Source: Ignavibacteriota bacterium
GTDB lineage: Bacteria > Bacteroidota > Ignavibacteria > Kapaibacteriales > UBA2268
Reading direction: 5' to 3'
NCBI GenBank assembly: GCA_019637995.1
Contig: JAHBUQ010000001.1
Location: forward strand, 1,167,589 to 1,231,588
Length of the DNA: 64,000 nucleotides
The translations under genes and the position numbers were made by a program. The number at the start of each line of letters is the position of its first letter. Position 1 is the first letter of the stretch. Under the pieces are notes generated by a model. That model did no database searches. It was given only the letters and a program-made list of their open reading frames with translations, and was not told where the DNA came from. Of this stretch, positions 10,301 through 18,651 are shown piece by piece.

Positions 10301-12316
10301 GCTGTTTTTGATGTAGTTTATGATGGAAAAATTGGGAATGATTTCGTCACACTAAGTGGTGCCGGAGCTGCTCCTCAAATTAACTACCTTTCTGAAATTA
10401 GTCTGAGTGATATTGTTTGCGAAAATACAGCAAGTCAGGAAATATGGATTAAAAATATTGGAAATGAAGTACTTAGAATCAATTCCATTGAATTATCCGA
10501 ATCAGGTAATGACTCATTTGAAATTGATTTGAGTAATACAAATTTTGAAATTATTGAAAAAGATTCTACCAGTATTTTGCTCAATTTTTCAAATTCGCTT
10601 GCGGGAAATTTTGAAACAGAAATTATAATAAATTCTGATATAAATGCTGATAAATCTACAATAAATAACATTAGAATCAATATTCGCAAAGAAATTAGTA
10701 ATTATAAACTTCATCCATCAAATTTATCTTTTTATGTATTTGAGACATCAACCGAAGATTTTTCTACTTTAAAACTGATTAATGATGGAACTATCTCCGG
10801 ATTATTTGAGATTCCTGATCCTTCTGAGCATTTTTCCATTGAAAGTATAGAGCCTCAATTTACAAATCCTGGTGACACAGCATCAGTCTTAGTAAGATTT
10901 TCAGGGACTGTATCAGAGGGACTTTATTCGGAAAATATTTCTTTTATTGATACTTGCGGAAATGTGAAAACTCTCATTCTCGCTGCCTATGTCGGTCCAA
11001 GCGATGCAAGAATTGAAGCCGGGAGCGAAATCAACTTCCCGGATATTCTTTGCTGGACCGATACAATATATCAAAACTTAAAAATCAAAAATGCAGGAAC
11101 AACCCCCCTAATCATATCTTCATTTGAATTTATTGATGAAAATACTTCGTTTTTTATTGAAGATGATATTTTATTAAACAAAATTGATGCCGACAGTGAA
11201 ATTTTAGTAAAGTTTGGTTTTAGACCATTAAAATCTGGAAATTATACAGATAAATTCAGACTAAAAACAAATGATGGAAATTTGAATGATGGTATATTTG
11301 ATGTTGTATTAAATGGTTTTTTCGGGATTGCGGATTTCAAATTATCAGATGATAGACTTGAAATTGATGAGCTGCTTGAGAATGAAACTCATCAGTACAT
11401 TTTTGAGATTATAAACACAGGAAATATTGAATTAAGGTGGGAATTACCTGAAATTAGGGGTAATTTCAGTATAGATTCGATAGTTCCTCCAATTACATTG
11501 CCTCAGGAGAAGTCTTTTGTCTTTGCAACTTTTAATGGAGGTGCTTCTGGTTTTCAATATGCTGAAATTGCTGAATTTAAGAATGTATGTAACACAAACC
11601 GAACTATTCTCCTTTCTGCTATTACTGACGGTCAGCCCAGAGTTGGAATTCGTGCTGGTGAAGTTTCAGCTAAGCCTGGTGATACAATTACTGTACCCAT
11701 TGAAATATTTTCGATTAACGGAACTAATTTACCTGATGTTGAGGGATACAAATTTACCTTAGCTTTTAATCCAACTCTGATTGTACCATTAGATGATGAA
11801 TTCGAGGGATATATCAAGTCTGACGGCAAAAGACATTTAACATATACAGCAGTAAATGTTAACGGTAATGAAAATTCTTATACTTTAAATTTGAATTTTT
11901 TAGCTACTTTAGGCAATGCTGAAAGTACAGAACTAATATTAACAAATCCAAAAGCAATTGGCAACAGCAATATGAAAATTCAGACATATGATGGAGCATT
12001 TTATCTCGATAGCCTGTGCTATGAAAATGGTGTCAGACTTATTGGGAATTACGGGCGGTTAAGATTAGGTCAAAACTTCCCTAACCCTGTTTCAACTGAA
12101 ACAACTGTCAAATTTTCTGTTATTGAAACCGGAAGGCATAGTATATCAATTTTTAATATGCTGGGTAATGAAGTTAGAACTATTTTTGATGATATTATCA
12201 TACCCGGCGAATATCAGGTACAATTCAATATTCATAATCTTCCAATTGGAAATTATATATACAAATTATCAACTCCAACAACCCGCCTGACACGAAAAAT
12301 GACTGTCAACAGATGA
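7325..12316 (+). CDS. Giant T9SS-exported protein fusing VWA, WD40 propeller, ASH and cohesin-like modules
   Basis: This 1663-residue protein starts at GTG 7325. An unusually long hydrophobic leader (to about residue 30, NYSISIA) acts as signal peptide. A von Willebrand A domain (about 88-250) has the MIDAS motif DYSAS near residue 98. A Kre9/KNH-like beta segment (VTAPNGGESLPAGSYYTITW) precedes a WD40-type propeller at about 504-790, with blades ending in IRLWNAS, IRVWDVS, VSLWQPG and VFIWTPD. Several ASPM/SPD-2/Hydin-like beta domains follow to about 1430, then a cohesin-like domain (RAGEVSAKPGDTITVPIE) at about 1438-1555. The C-terminus (LGQNFPNPVSTETTVKFSV ... GNYIYKLST) is a type A T9SS sorting domain. 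Its stop overlaps the start of the downstream methyltransferase by 4 bases. The role is unknown; protein-protein interaction on the cell surface is an inference. Confidence 0.87.
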   Translation: MKLLLEKIYLKSPLLIFVILILSNYSISIAYDFYHFKTDYSKYPSVEINGILINNNLPQNFGTNNLIISENAKQSEIISSNCNFISNSDEQVNILILIDYSASMLNRNANLVRNTLIEIFQDVELNNLKIGIMGFNHQNYFISDFNSNFDEIFFPDDIPNSGFNDITNALANATTGAIEILKKLNGRKEILLISNGSESGNLNTLRNQLIQNNIRLNAIALDFNPSQIIKQLSESTSGFSLGKIINNDALNSAVKGFLYLAEFQDACTISYKSFTCQKDNILNLNFTEYGISRNLQIEIPEYNHPRLLIEPKYHYFGLRLPPAKPTVNISLTALNGDIQIDEFIDNEYFRVTTQPKNFLLRNGESKTITIEFLPKDSSYIFRDIEIHGSFCNAGRVSLAGGSDRLLEIDKTIRVTAPNGGESLPAGSYYTITWEGTLPSDTVKIEYSTNGGSTWNKITNSAFGNSFVWRNIPNTISNNCLLNVSQLSKYDLSRNIISLNGILGNVVELVWRNDLNEIYTGSTDGFIRLWNASTGEPIRTVIGGISELKDFDVSSLNNYYCFITANSNKISFRNIDNEFEESSITVDGEIISSVDWNPENNFIAAATESGKVFLFDFPSATASKIYSYSNQITSVEWDKSGSKLSVGFDDGFVRVIDLTTDQVTHIKASDQRINSVRFNPLGSVIVTSSMNEIIRVWDVSSGNNLTSFVNNRKPVNALAWDPAAKFIASSSADSAVSLWQPGTGNKFYTFTGHNNMVNNIKWRHDGGRIASSTIQGEVFIWTPDDIPFSRPTLQEDVSDSVWSIVNPTLTSKNVNFPILRVGDAIDSNITAIIKNPNSYPIYIDTIIIRGASRSFSISSEMPLFPVSLNSGDSINLMIRFNPESSGSKLDTLLFLSGLREYRSFLFGYAEDKLIEISPAVHDFGIVKIGFDSDIFRFNIINLGTSDIYIESISPILNPDNQYQTVGFSPGFIPSGNQKSVEMVFNPSSFAMSGAVFDVVYDGKIGNDFVTLSGAGAAPQINYLSEISLSDIVCENTASQEIWIKNIGNEVLRINSIELSESGNDSFEIDLSNTNFEIIEKDSTSILLNFSNSLAGNFETEIIINSDINADKSTINNIRINIRKEISNYKLHPSNLSFYVFETSTEDFSTLKLINDGTISGLFEIPDPSEHFSIESIEPQFTNPGDTASVLVRFSGTVSEGLYSENISFIDTCGNVKTLILAAYVGPSDARIEAGSEINFPDILCWTDTIYQNLKIKNAGTTPLIISSFEFIDENTSFFIEDDILLNKIDADSEILVKFGFRPLKSGNYTDKFRLKTNDGNLNDGIFDVVLNGFFGIADFKLSDDRLEIDELLENETHQYIFEIINTGNIELRWELPEIRGNFSIDSIVPPITLPQEKSFVFATFNGGASGFQYAEIAEFKNVCNTNRTILLSAITDGQPRVGIRAGEVSAKPGDTITVPIEIFSINGTNLPDVEGYKFTLAFNPTLIVPLDDEFEGYIKSDGKRHLTYTAVNVNGNENSYTLNLNFLATLGNAESTELILTNPKAIGNSNMKIQTYDGAFYLDSLCYENGVRLIGNYGRLRLGQNFPNPVSTETTVKFSVIETGRHSISIFNMLGNEVRTIFDDIIIPGEYQVQFNIHNLPIGNYIYKLSTPTTRLTRKMTVNR

Positions 12317-13113
12317 TGCAAATTATTCAAATAGAAAATATAAATGACAGCAGGATAACATCATATAAATCTATGAGGGATAATCTTGCAGATAATCATG
12401 GTAATTCCCTCTTTGTTGCTGAGAGTGAAAAAGTTGTAATGAAATTACTGCAATCTTCACTCAAAATACATTCAATACTGGCTCGAAAGGAATTTATTTA
12501 TGAACATAATAGTATAATCTCAGAAAGAAAAGGTATTTATATTTTCACTGCAAACAACGAAATTCTTAATGAAATAATTGGTTTCAGAATGCATACCGGT
12601 GTGATGGCATTAGCTGAGAAACCTGAAAATCATGATTTAGATAAGCTTGGAGATAGAATTATATTTTTAAATAATATTGTTGACTCTGAAAATGTAGGCT
12701 CTATTGTAAGAAATATAGCAGCGTTTGGATTTGAATCAATAATTACGGATAAATCAACAAGTTCACCATATATAAGAAGGGCGGTAAGAGTTTCAATGGG
12801 AACAATTTTCAGCCTCAGACATCGCTTCACCGAATACACAGTTAATACTCTAAAATACTTAAAAAATGAAGGCTATCAAATAATTTCAGCAGAAATCAAC
12901 GAAAAATCAATAAATTTCTCTGAATTGATGTTTCCCAAAAAATTTGTACTTGTATTTGGAAATGAAGCTAAAGGTATTGATAGATATATTATTGATATTT
13001 CCGATACAATTATAAAAATCCCAATAAGCAATAAAATAGAATCACTGAATGTAGCGGCAAGTTCCGGAATACTTCTTTATGAAATCAGTCGTCAAATCAA
13101 CTCAGTTCAATGA
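12313..13113 (+). CDS. TrmH/SpoU-family RNA 2'-O-ribose methyltransferase
   Basis: The 266-residue protein has an N-terminal substrate-binding region and a C-terminal SPOUT (knotted) methyltransferase domain. The three SpoU motifs are visible: FLNNIVDSENVGSIVRNIAAFG (motif 1, with N and catalytic R) at about 117-138, VLVFGNEAKGID (motif 2) at about 213-224, and IPISNKIESLNVAASSGILLYE (motif 3) near residues 236-257. Family members methylate a ribose in 23S rRNA (RlmB) or tRNA (TrmH) with S-adenosylmethionine; the exact target cannot be told from sequence. Start could be either Met of ATGATG at 12313/12316. It overlaps the upstream surface-protein gene by 4 bases and its 3' end overlaps convergent sbcC by 17 bases. 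Confidence 0.88.
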   Translation: MMQIIQIENINDSRITSYKSMRDNLADNHGNSLFVAESEKVVMKLLQSSLKIHSILARKEFIYEHNSIISERKGIYIFTANNEILNEIIGFRMHTGVMALAEKPENHDLDKLGDRIIFLNNIVDSENVGSIVRNIAAFGFESIITDKSTSSPYIRRAVRVSMGTIFSLRHRFTEYTVNTLKYLKNEGYQIISAEINEKSINFSELMFPKKFVLVFGNEAKGIDRYIIDISDTIIKIPISNKIESLNVAASSGILLYEISRQINSVQ

Positions 13114-15946
13114 TATTATTTGCTGTTTCTGCAAAAGTATCATCGTGAGTTACAATAATTGCCTGGTCGAGTTTTTGTAGGATATAGCCTAGTGATTCAG
13201 ATAAAGCACGCCTCTTTTCCACATCAAGATTTACTGTCGGCTCATCAAAAATTACAAATTTAGAATTTGAAAGCATAGAATTCATGGCAGAGCGTAATGA
13301 AATTGCAACCATCATTTGCTCACCACCTGATAGAAGTTCAAAATTTCTCAGTAAACCATTTTTCAACTTCAATGCGACCTGATAAGTATCTACTTCATCA
13401 GATTTCCATATAATTTCTTCAATTCTACCGCTGATCATTTGATAATTTTCTGTAGCAGATGCTTGAATCCGCTCAATTATTTTGTTTGCTATTATTTGCC
13501 CCATTGACTTGAGGTTATCTCTCAAAATCTCCGTAAGATATTTCTTTTTGTTTAGTTGATTAATTAAATTAATAAATTCATCACGGGATTTGATATTATT
13601 TTCATTAATTTCAATTTGAGAATTAATGCGACTTAATTCAACCACAGAATTTGTAAAAATTATTTCAAATTCATCAATTTCAGTTTTCAATTTTTCAATT
13701 AAATCTGATTTAGAAGCCAATTTATCTTTATTAAAATGTGATTTTAAACTCTCTATTTGTATTATAAGTTTTTCATTTTCAGACTGTAGATTAACAAGCT
13801 TACCTTCAAATTCTCTGATTTCATCCTCAAATCTATTGATTTGATTTGAAGAATTTAAATTGGAAACATAGTCTTCAAAATCATTTCTGAGCACTTCCTG
13901 CTCTGATTTCAACTCGGCTAATTTGACTTTATAAACTGAAATTGGCTCAGTAACTACTCTATTAATTTCAATTTTATTTGATAAACTTTCCTGATTTGTT
14001 GTAATATTATCAATTTCTGAATCAATCACAGAAATTCTTCGTTCAATATCATTTATTAAATTTAATTTTATTTTATATTCACTTTCTTTTGTTTGATAGT
14101 CAATTTTATTGGAATCAATATTATTCTGAATTCTATCAATTTCAATATGAATTTTACTTAATAAATCTTTTATTTCAATAGAGTTATTATTACTTATTTG
14201 AAAATTATTAATTTTGAAGAAATTTTGATTTTCAGAAAAAGTAAGTAATAGTTCAAGATTATACTTCTCAATATTTTTCTCAATCAACAACATCTCAAAT
14301 TTCAGTTTTTCAATTTGATTCTGAAAAGTGACATTATCCTGAATTGATTTTTCAATCTGAGATTGCTCTTTCCTAAAATTTTTATCTTTATTTTCGATAT
14401 CAACCAGCTTAATTAATTCAATTTCAAGTAGTTCTAAATCACTTTGCAGTTGATTATTTTTAATGTCAAAATATTCAGCTGATGAGCTTCCGCCACTTAT
14501 GTTAAGGCATTTTTCCTTCAGATAGGGGCATGACCCTCCTGCTAATTCTTTGCGGGCTTCTTCATTATCATTTATACGTGTAAGAATTTCTGATTTTTTT
14601 GATTTCAAGCCTTCTTTTTCAATAATTTTAATCTTGAGTTTTTCTATTTCAATTTGTATTTCGGTGGATTTGATTGATAATTTCTCTGAGTCAGTAATAT
14701 TTTTTTCGTTGACTTCGATTCTATTTTTTATAACTTCAATATCCTGATAGTATTTATTAATAGTATTTTCGGTTGATTCGATATAGTTGAAAAGAAATTT
14801 TAATTGATTAAAAACAGATGTTTTAATTTCTAAATTTTCATTTAGTTGCAAAGCTTCATTTTGATTTTTATCAATCAACTTAGAAATATGTTCATGTTCA
14901 AATTTTAATTCACCTAATCTTTCGCTCTTTGATAATAATTCAGTTTTTAGATTACTAATCACCTTTTCGTTTTCTGAAAATTGCTTATCTAATATATCAG
15001 TTTGGCTGCTTACTTTCTCAAGTTTAACTATTTCATTATCTAAATTTTTAATTTCATTATTAAGCAAAATATACTTATCATAACCCATTTTAGATTTATC
15101 AACGACTATTTTTGCCTGTTTAGAATTTTCCAGTTCAGCAATTGATTTAAGTAAATTATTTTGTAAATCTGAAATCCTGAGTTTATTATTTTCAAACAAC
15201 TTACCATTATTCTCAATCTGATTTTCAGTATATTTCAGCTCCTCAATCTCTTTTTCTAACATTTCTCGATTATGAGATAATTCTAACTTTTTTTCTACCA
15301 GTACTTTGTTTTTCTTAGCCTCTTCATCTCTTGCATTTTCAAGCAACTTAGGTTCAACAATTAATAAATTCAACTCCAATATTCTTTCTGTTTTGACTTT
15401 AATTTGGTTGTCCAAATTACTTATATATGCCTTAATCATTCCGTCAGCAATCTGGCGATAAATCTCAGTATCAAATAATTTATCGAACCTTTTCCGCCTA
15501 TCTGATGGTGTCCCTGTAAAAAGGTCGGTAATCTTGTTTTGAGAAGCCACGATTATATTTGTGAAAAAATCTTTAGAATTTAACTTCAAACCCATAAGTT
15601 CAAGCAATTTTTGCTGAATTTCATTTGTGCTATTAATTTTTAAAAGAGTATTATCAAGTGAAATGAGTTTCCCTGATCCGGAAGGAAGTGACTTTTCAAT
15701 TGCAAAATTATCATCATCTATTGAAAATTCGACATAAATTTTAGCTTTCTTTTCTCCTTCAGTTATAGAATCTGCAAGATTGTCGCTACGAATTTTCCCT
15801 CCAAAAAGTGCATAACCTATAGCTTCAAGAATTGATGTTTTTCCTGAGCCGTTTGGTCCATAAAGCAAATTAACTCCCCGTGAGAAATCCTTTTCCAACA
15901 ATTTGTGATTTCGGAAATTCTGCAAAATAATTTTTTTAATTACCAT
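13097..15946 (-). CDS. sbcC: SbcC/Rad50-type SMC-like ATPase of the SbcCD nuclease
   Basis: I place the start at the ATG at 15946 (MVIKKIILQNFRNHKLLEKDF, the typical SbcC opening); a TTG at 15961 is a less likely start. Of about 949 residues, the N-terminal half ABC domain has Walker A GPNGSGKTS near residue 30. Long coiled coils cover about 170-840, with a central hook CPYLKEKC near 475 where canonical Rad50 has CPxC. The C-terminal half has signature LSGGEQMM near 875 and Walker B FVIFDEPTVNLD near 900. With SbcD it cuts hairpins and protein-blocked DNA ends. It is co-transcribed with and overlaps sbcD, and overlaps the convergent methyltransferase gene by 17 bases. Confidence 0.92.
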   Translation of the reverse strand: MVIKKIILQNFRNHKLLEKDFSRGVNLLYGPNGSGKTSILEAIGYALFGGKIRSDNLADSITEGEKKAKIYVEFSIDDDNFAIEKSLPSGSGKLISLDNTLLKINSTNEIQQKLLELMGLKLNSKDFFTNIIVASQNKITDLFTGTPSDRRKRFDKLFDTEIYRQIADGMIKAYISNLDNQIKVKTERILELNLLIVEPKLLENARDEEAKKNKVLVEKKLELSHNREMLEKEIEELKYTENQIENNGKLFENNKLRISDLQNNLLKSIAELENSKQAKIVVDKSKMGYDKYILLNNEIKNLDNEIVKLEKVSSQTDILDKQFSENEKVISNLKTELLSKSERLGELKFEHEHISKLIDKNQNEALQLNENLEIKTSVFNQLKFLFNYIESTENTINKYYQDIEVIKNRIEVNEKNITDSEKLSIKSTEIQIEIEKLKIKIIEKEGLKSKKSEILTRINDNEEARKELAGGSCPYLKEKCLNISGGSSSAEYFDIKNNQLQSDLELLEIELIKLVDIENKDKNFRKEQSQIEKSIQDNVTFQNQIEKLKFEMLLIEKNIEKYNLELLLTFSENQNFFKINNFQISNNNSIEIKDLLSKIHIEIDRIQNNIDSNKIDYQTKESEYKIKLNLINDIERRISVIDSEIDNITTNQESLSNKIEINRVVTEPISVYKVKLAELKSEQEVLRNDFEDYVSNLNSSNQINRFEDEIREFEGKLVNLQSENEKLIIQIESLKSHFNKDKLASKSDLIEKLKTEIDEFEIIFTNSVVELSRINSQIEINENNIKSRDEFINLINQLNKKKYLTEILRDNLKSMGQIIANKIIERIQASATENYQMISGRIEEIIWKSDEVDTYQVALKLKNGLLRNFELLSGGEQMMVAISLRSAMNSMLSNSKFVIFDEPTVNLDVEKRRALSESLGYILQKLDQAIIVTHDDTFAETANNIIELS

Positions 15947-17138
15947 TTGGGCTTCCTTCAATCATTCTTTCGAGGAAACCATCTATAAAATCATTGAAAT
16001 CATCTGACAGACCTTCGTTTTGACAAGATTTCATCTTGTCTAAAAGCTTTTCGGTTTCATGTGGAATCTTGCCAAACTTGTCCCATTTTGAGATTATTTC
16101 TGATTCTATCTCAGCAATAGTGCTATCAAACCCTGAGAAATCTTTGTAACTCGATAATTTCTGACCAACAATTTTTGTTACAACTTTGACAGCTCCCTTT
16201 TTTATTAGTTGATTCTCAATTTCAGGAATATCGAGTTCAAGCTGATGCTTTATGTCTAATATCAAGTAACATATTGGGTTATCAGTAACTTCGATACTTT
16301 CAATCAACTTTAATATTTGCTGTCTTGCTCCAACTAAATCAGGTTCGGTAATTTTAATTTCAATTTTAAGTTTTTTTCGATTTTTCGATTCAAAAAAGAT
16401 TTTTTCATTTGTTTCGGTATCAAAAATGATGAATCCCTTTTGTTGATTGTACTCGTTCAAATCCCACATTTCAGGTGAACCAGGTACAAAGAAAATCGGG
16501 TTATCCTTAGGAAATGCAGAATATCCATGAAAATGACCACCTGCAATGTAATCAACTTTCCCTATAAGGTTTCTGATTGATTCTGCTTTAATTGTACCTA
16601 ATATAAAATCAGGATTCGCAAGCGCTGTGTGAATTATTAAATAATTAAGGTAACCCTCTGACCTATTAACTTTTTGGGCAAACATTTCAAGTAGTGAATC
16701 AGCAAAAAACCCCGGATAACCTAATCCGTAGAATTTAACATTACCTATAATAATGGGATTAATTTCAATACCATCATCTTTTTCATTATAAAAAGGTCTG
16801 ACAATTAAATTTTTATCTTCCAAAAACTTAATCCACGATTCTTTTTCCTTGCCTGACTTGATATTGTCGTGATTTCCTTCAATTACAAGGGTTTTAATTC
16901 CTGCAACTTTTAGCTTTTCGAATAGTGTTTCGGTTCTGGCTAAAATTTCCGGAGAAATTTCCTTTTTGTCAAAAAGGTCTCCTGCAACAACAAAAACATC
17001 AATGCACAGTTCGATAGCCTGTTCGACAATATAAGCAAAGGCAACAAAATAATCATTGTATCTTAGCTCTGAAAACTCGCCTGTAGCCCCTACAATCCTC
17101 CTTCCGAGATGAATATCAGAGCAATGAAGGATTTTCAT
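15936..17138 (-). CDS. sbcD: SbcD/Mre11-type metallophosphoesterase nuclease
   Basis: The 400-residue protein has the ordered calcineurin-like metal-binding motifs: HCSDIHLGRR (4-13), VVAGDLFD near 50, EGNHDN near 91, HTALANPD near 170 and GGHFHGYS near 196. This is the nuclease subunit that pairs with SbcC for double-strand end and hairpin processing in the cytoplasm. After about residue 260 comes the capping and SbcC-binding region. The gene begins 23 bases inside holA and ends inside the first codons of sbcC, so translational coupling is likely. Confidence 0.93.
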   Translation of the reverse strand: MKILHCSDIHLGRRIVGATGEFSELRYNDYFVAFAYIVEQAIELCIDVFVVAGDLFDKKEISPEILARTETLFEKLKVAGIKTLVIEGNHDNIKSGKEKESWIKFLEDKNLIVRPFYNEKDDGIEINPIIIGNVKFYGLGYPGFFADSLLEMFAQKVNRSEGYLNYLIIHTALANPDFILGTIKAESIRNLIGKVDYIAGGHFHGYSAFPKDNPIFFVPGSPEMWDLNEYNQQKGFIIFDTETNEKIFFESKNRKKLKIEIKITEPDLVGARQQILKLIESIEVTDNPICYLILDIKHQLELDIPEIENQLIKKGAVKVVTKIVGQKLSSYKDFSGFDSTIAEIESEIISKWDKFGKIPHETEKLLDKMKSCQNEGLSDDFNDFIDGFLERMIEGSPNGN

Positions 17139-18213
17139 ATTTCTTTTCCATAATTTCGAAAAGCATATTTTGCATTACCATCAAACCGTCAGAGTTAGAA
17201 GACTTCATTTTCAAATCGGTTTCGCAAATTGCAAGTAAAGCAAATTCTATTTCATCAGGGGAATATTTTTTTAGTGCTAATGAATAATCATTAAACTGAT
17301 ATGGAGAAATTCCAAGCTTAGATGACATTGAGTTTGGTGGCATTCCGACTCTGAAATCATCGCAAATTTTAAGTAAATTAGTAAAAAACTTTGAATAAAT
17401 TGCAATCATGAGCATTTCCTGCCTGTCAACAGCCAAAATTTTGTTCATAATCATAACAGCTTTAGCTATATTTCTTTCTGCGATTGCTTTTTGAAGCTCA
17501 AATACAGTATATTCTCTCGTTGAGCCTGTGAGGAAGCTTACATCCTTCAAAGAAATATTGCTTACACCTTCAGTTGCAAGAACGAGTTTGTCAACTTCAT
17601 TGCTTAAATCACGAAGAGTTTGTTTTGTGCGAGAGACAAGAATTTCAAGGGCATTGTGATCAATTGTTTTGCCGAATGATTTCAACCTGGATTCTACCCA
17701 TTTTGGATATTCCGATTCATATACACGTGGAAATTCCATCCAGCAATATTTTGATATAATTTTATTATATGGGAATTTAATTGAGCCGACTTTTTTTTGA
17801 TAAGCATCCTTTGAAGATGAATTAAACGTTTTGAAAACATCTTTAACACCGTCAATTGAGGCTGTCAGAATTAAAACTGTAGTCTCAGAAGGTGACTCCA
17901 GATAATTAGCAACAGGTGATGATGTCTCAATTTTTTTTGACGTTCTGCCTAAAAAAAGCTTGTCAAATCTTTTTACTAAAACAACTCTTCTTTCAGTCAT
18001 CATTGGATAACTACGACATAAATCAATAATTTGATTTAATTTCGCATCTTCCCCGTCGAAAATATCGAAGTTGAACTTATCATCTTCTGTAGCAACAAAT
18101 TTCTTTATCAGTAAATTTTGAGCTTCCTCTCTGGCAAACTCATCCTCTCCGAACAGCAATATTATGTTATGTGATTCGCTGTTTTTAAGTAAATCATTAA
18201 TATTTTTATACAT
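17116..18213 (-). CDS. holA: DNA polymerase III delta subunit
   Basis: The 365-residue length is normal for HolA. The AAA-like fold begins with SHNIILLFGEDEFAREEAQNLLI (about 14-36), where the family has the ExPFLxxEA-type segment. It continues through SYPMMTERRVVLVKRFDKL near 68-86, the LRDLSNEVDKLVLAT helix near 200 and the C-terminal collar domain (VFELQKAIAERNIAKAVMIMNKIL). Delta opens the beta clamp in the clamp-loader complex. The first codons overlap the response-regulator gene by 8 bases and its end overlaps sbcD by 23 bases, putting replication and end-processing genes in one message. Confidence 0.88.
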   Translation of the reverse strand: MYKNINDLLKNSESHNIILLFGEDEFAREEAQNLLIKKFVATEDDKFNFDIFDGEDAKLNQIIDLCRSYPMMTERRVVLVKRFDKLFLGRTSKKIETSSPVANYLESPSETTVLILTASIDGVKDVFKTFNSSSKDAYQKKVGSIKFPYNKIISKYCWMEFPRVYESEYPKWVESRLKSFGKTIDHNALEILVSRTKQTLRDLSNEVDKLVLATEGVSNISLKDVSFLTGSTREYTVFELQKAIAERNIAKAVMIMNKILAVDRQEMLMIAIYSKFFTNLLKICDDFRVGMPPNSMSSKLGISPYQFNDYSLALKKYSPDEIEFALLAICETDLKMKSSNSDGLMVMQNMLFEIMEKKYENPSLL

Positions 18214-18637
18214 TAGAATTATGAGAATTTTGATTCAATACGTGAATAATTTTTTTTATGATAACTTGTGCGTCTGCCGGTTTAACAATAAAATCTGCGA
18301 CATTATACAAAGTCATTGATTTCAAAACGGACTCAAATCCAAGTGCAGAGCAAATAATAATTGGTATTTTTGATGTTCTTTCAGCAGCTCTTATATACTT
18401 AACGGCAGTAAGACCATCCATAACAGGCATTTGTAAATCCATAATAATCAAATCAGGAATTTTCTTACTTAATTGTTCAAATGCTACTTTTGGATTAGGA
18501 CATTCAATAACACTTGCTCCAAGATATTTTTCGACTATTTTTGAAATTAGTTTTCTGAATGGTTCTTCATCCTCAACAATCATAATTGTTACATGCTCAA
18601 AACCCGGGATACGCATATTATTACTTAAATTCGGCAT
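18206..18637 (-). CDS. Single-domain CheY-like response regulator
   Basis: The 143-residue protein is a receiver domain only: acidic pocket VEDEE at 21-25, phospho-acceptor Asp67 in IIMDLQMPVMDG, Ser in ICSALGF near residue 97 and Lys in FIVKPAD near 119. No output domain follows, so it must act by binding a partner. The gene lies 14 bases downstream of an HD-GYP protein, which is the obvious candidate partner, and overlaps holA by 8 bases. ATG 18637 is used; Met8 is a possible internal start. No histidine kinase is encoded nearby. Confidence 0.9.
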   Translation of the reverse strand: MPNLSNNMRIPGFEHVTIMIVEDEEPFRKLISKIVEKYLGASVIECPNPKVAFEQLSKKIPDLIIMDLQMPVMDGLTAVKYIRAAERTSKIPIIICSALGFESVLKSMTLYNVADFIVKPADAQVIIKKIIHVLNQNSHNSNV

Positions 18638-18651
18638 TTCTATAGATTAAA

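Noticed and set aside
15947-15961. TTG-initiated N-terminal extension of SbcC
   Set aside because: The five extra residues are unlike any SbcC opening, while ATG 15946 gives the canonical start.
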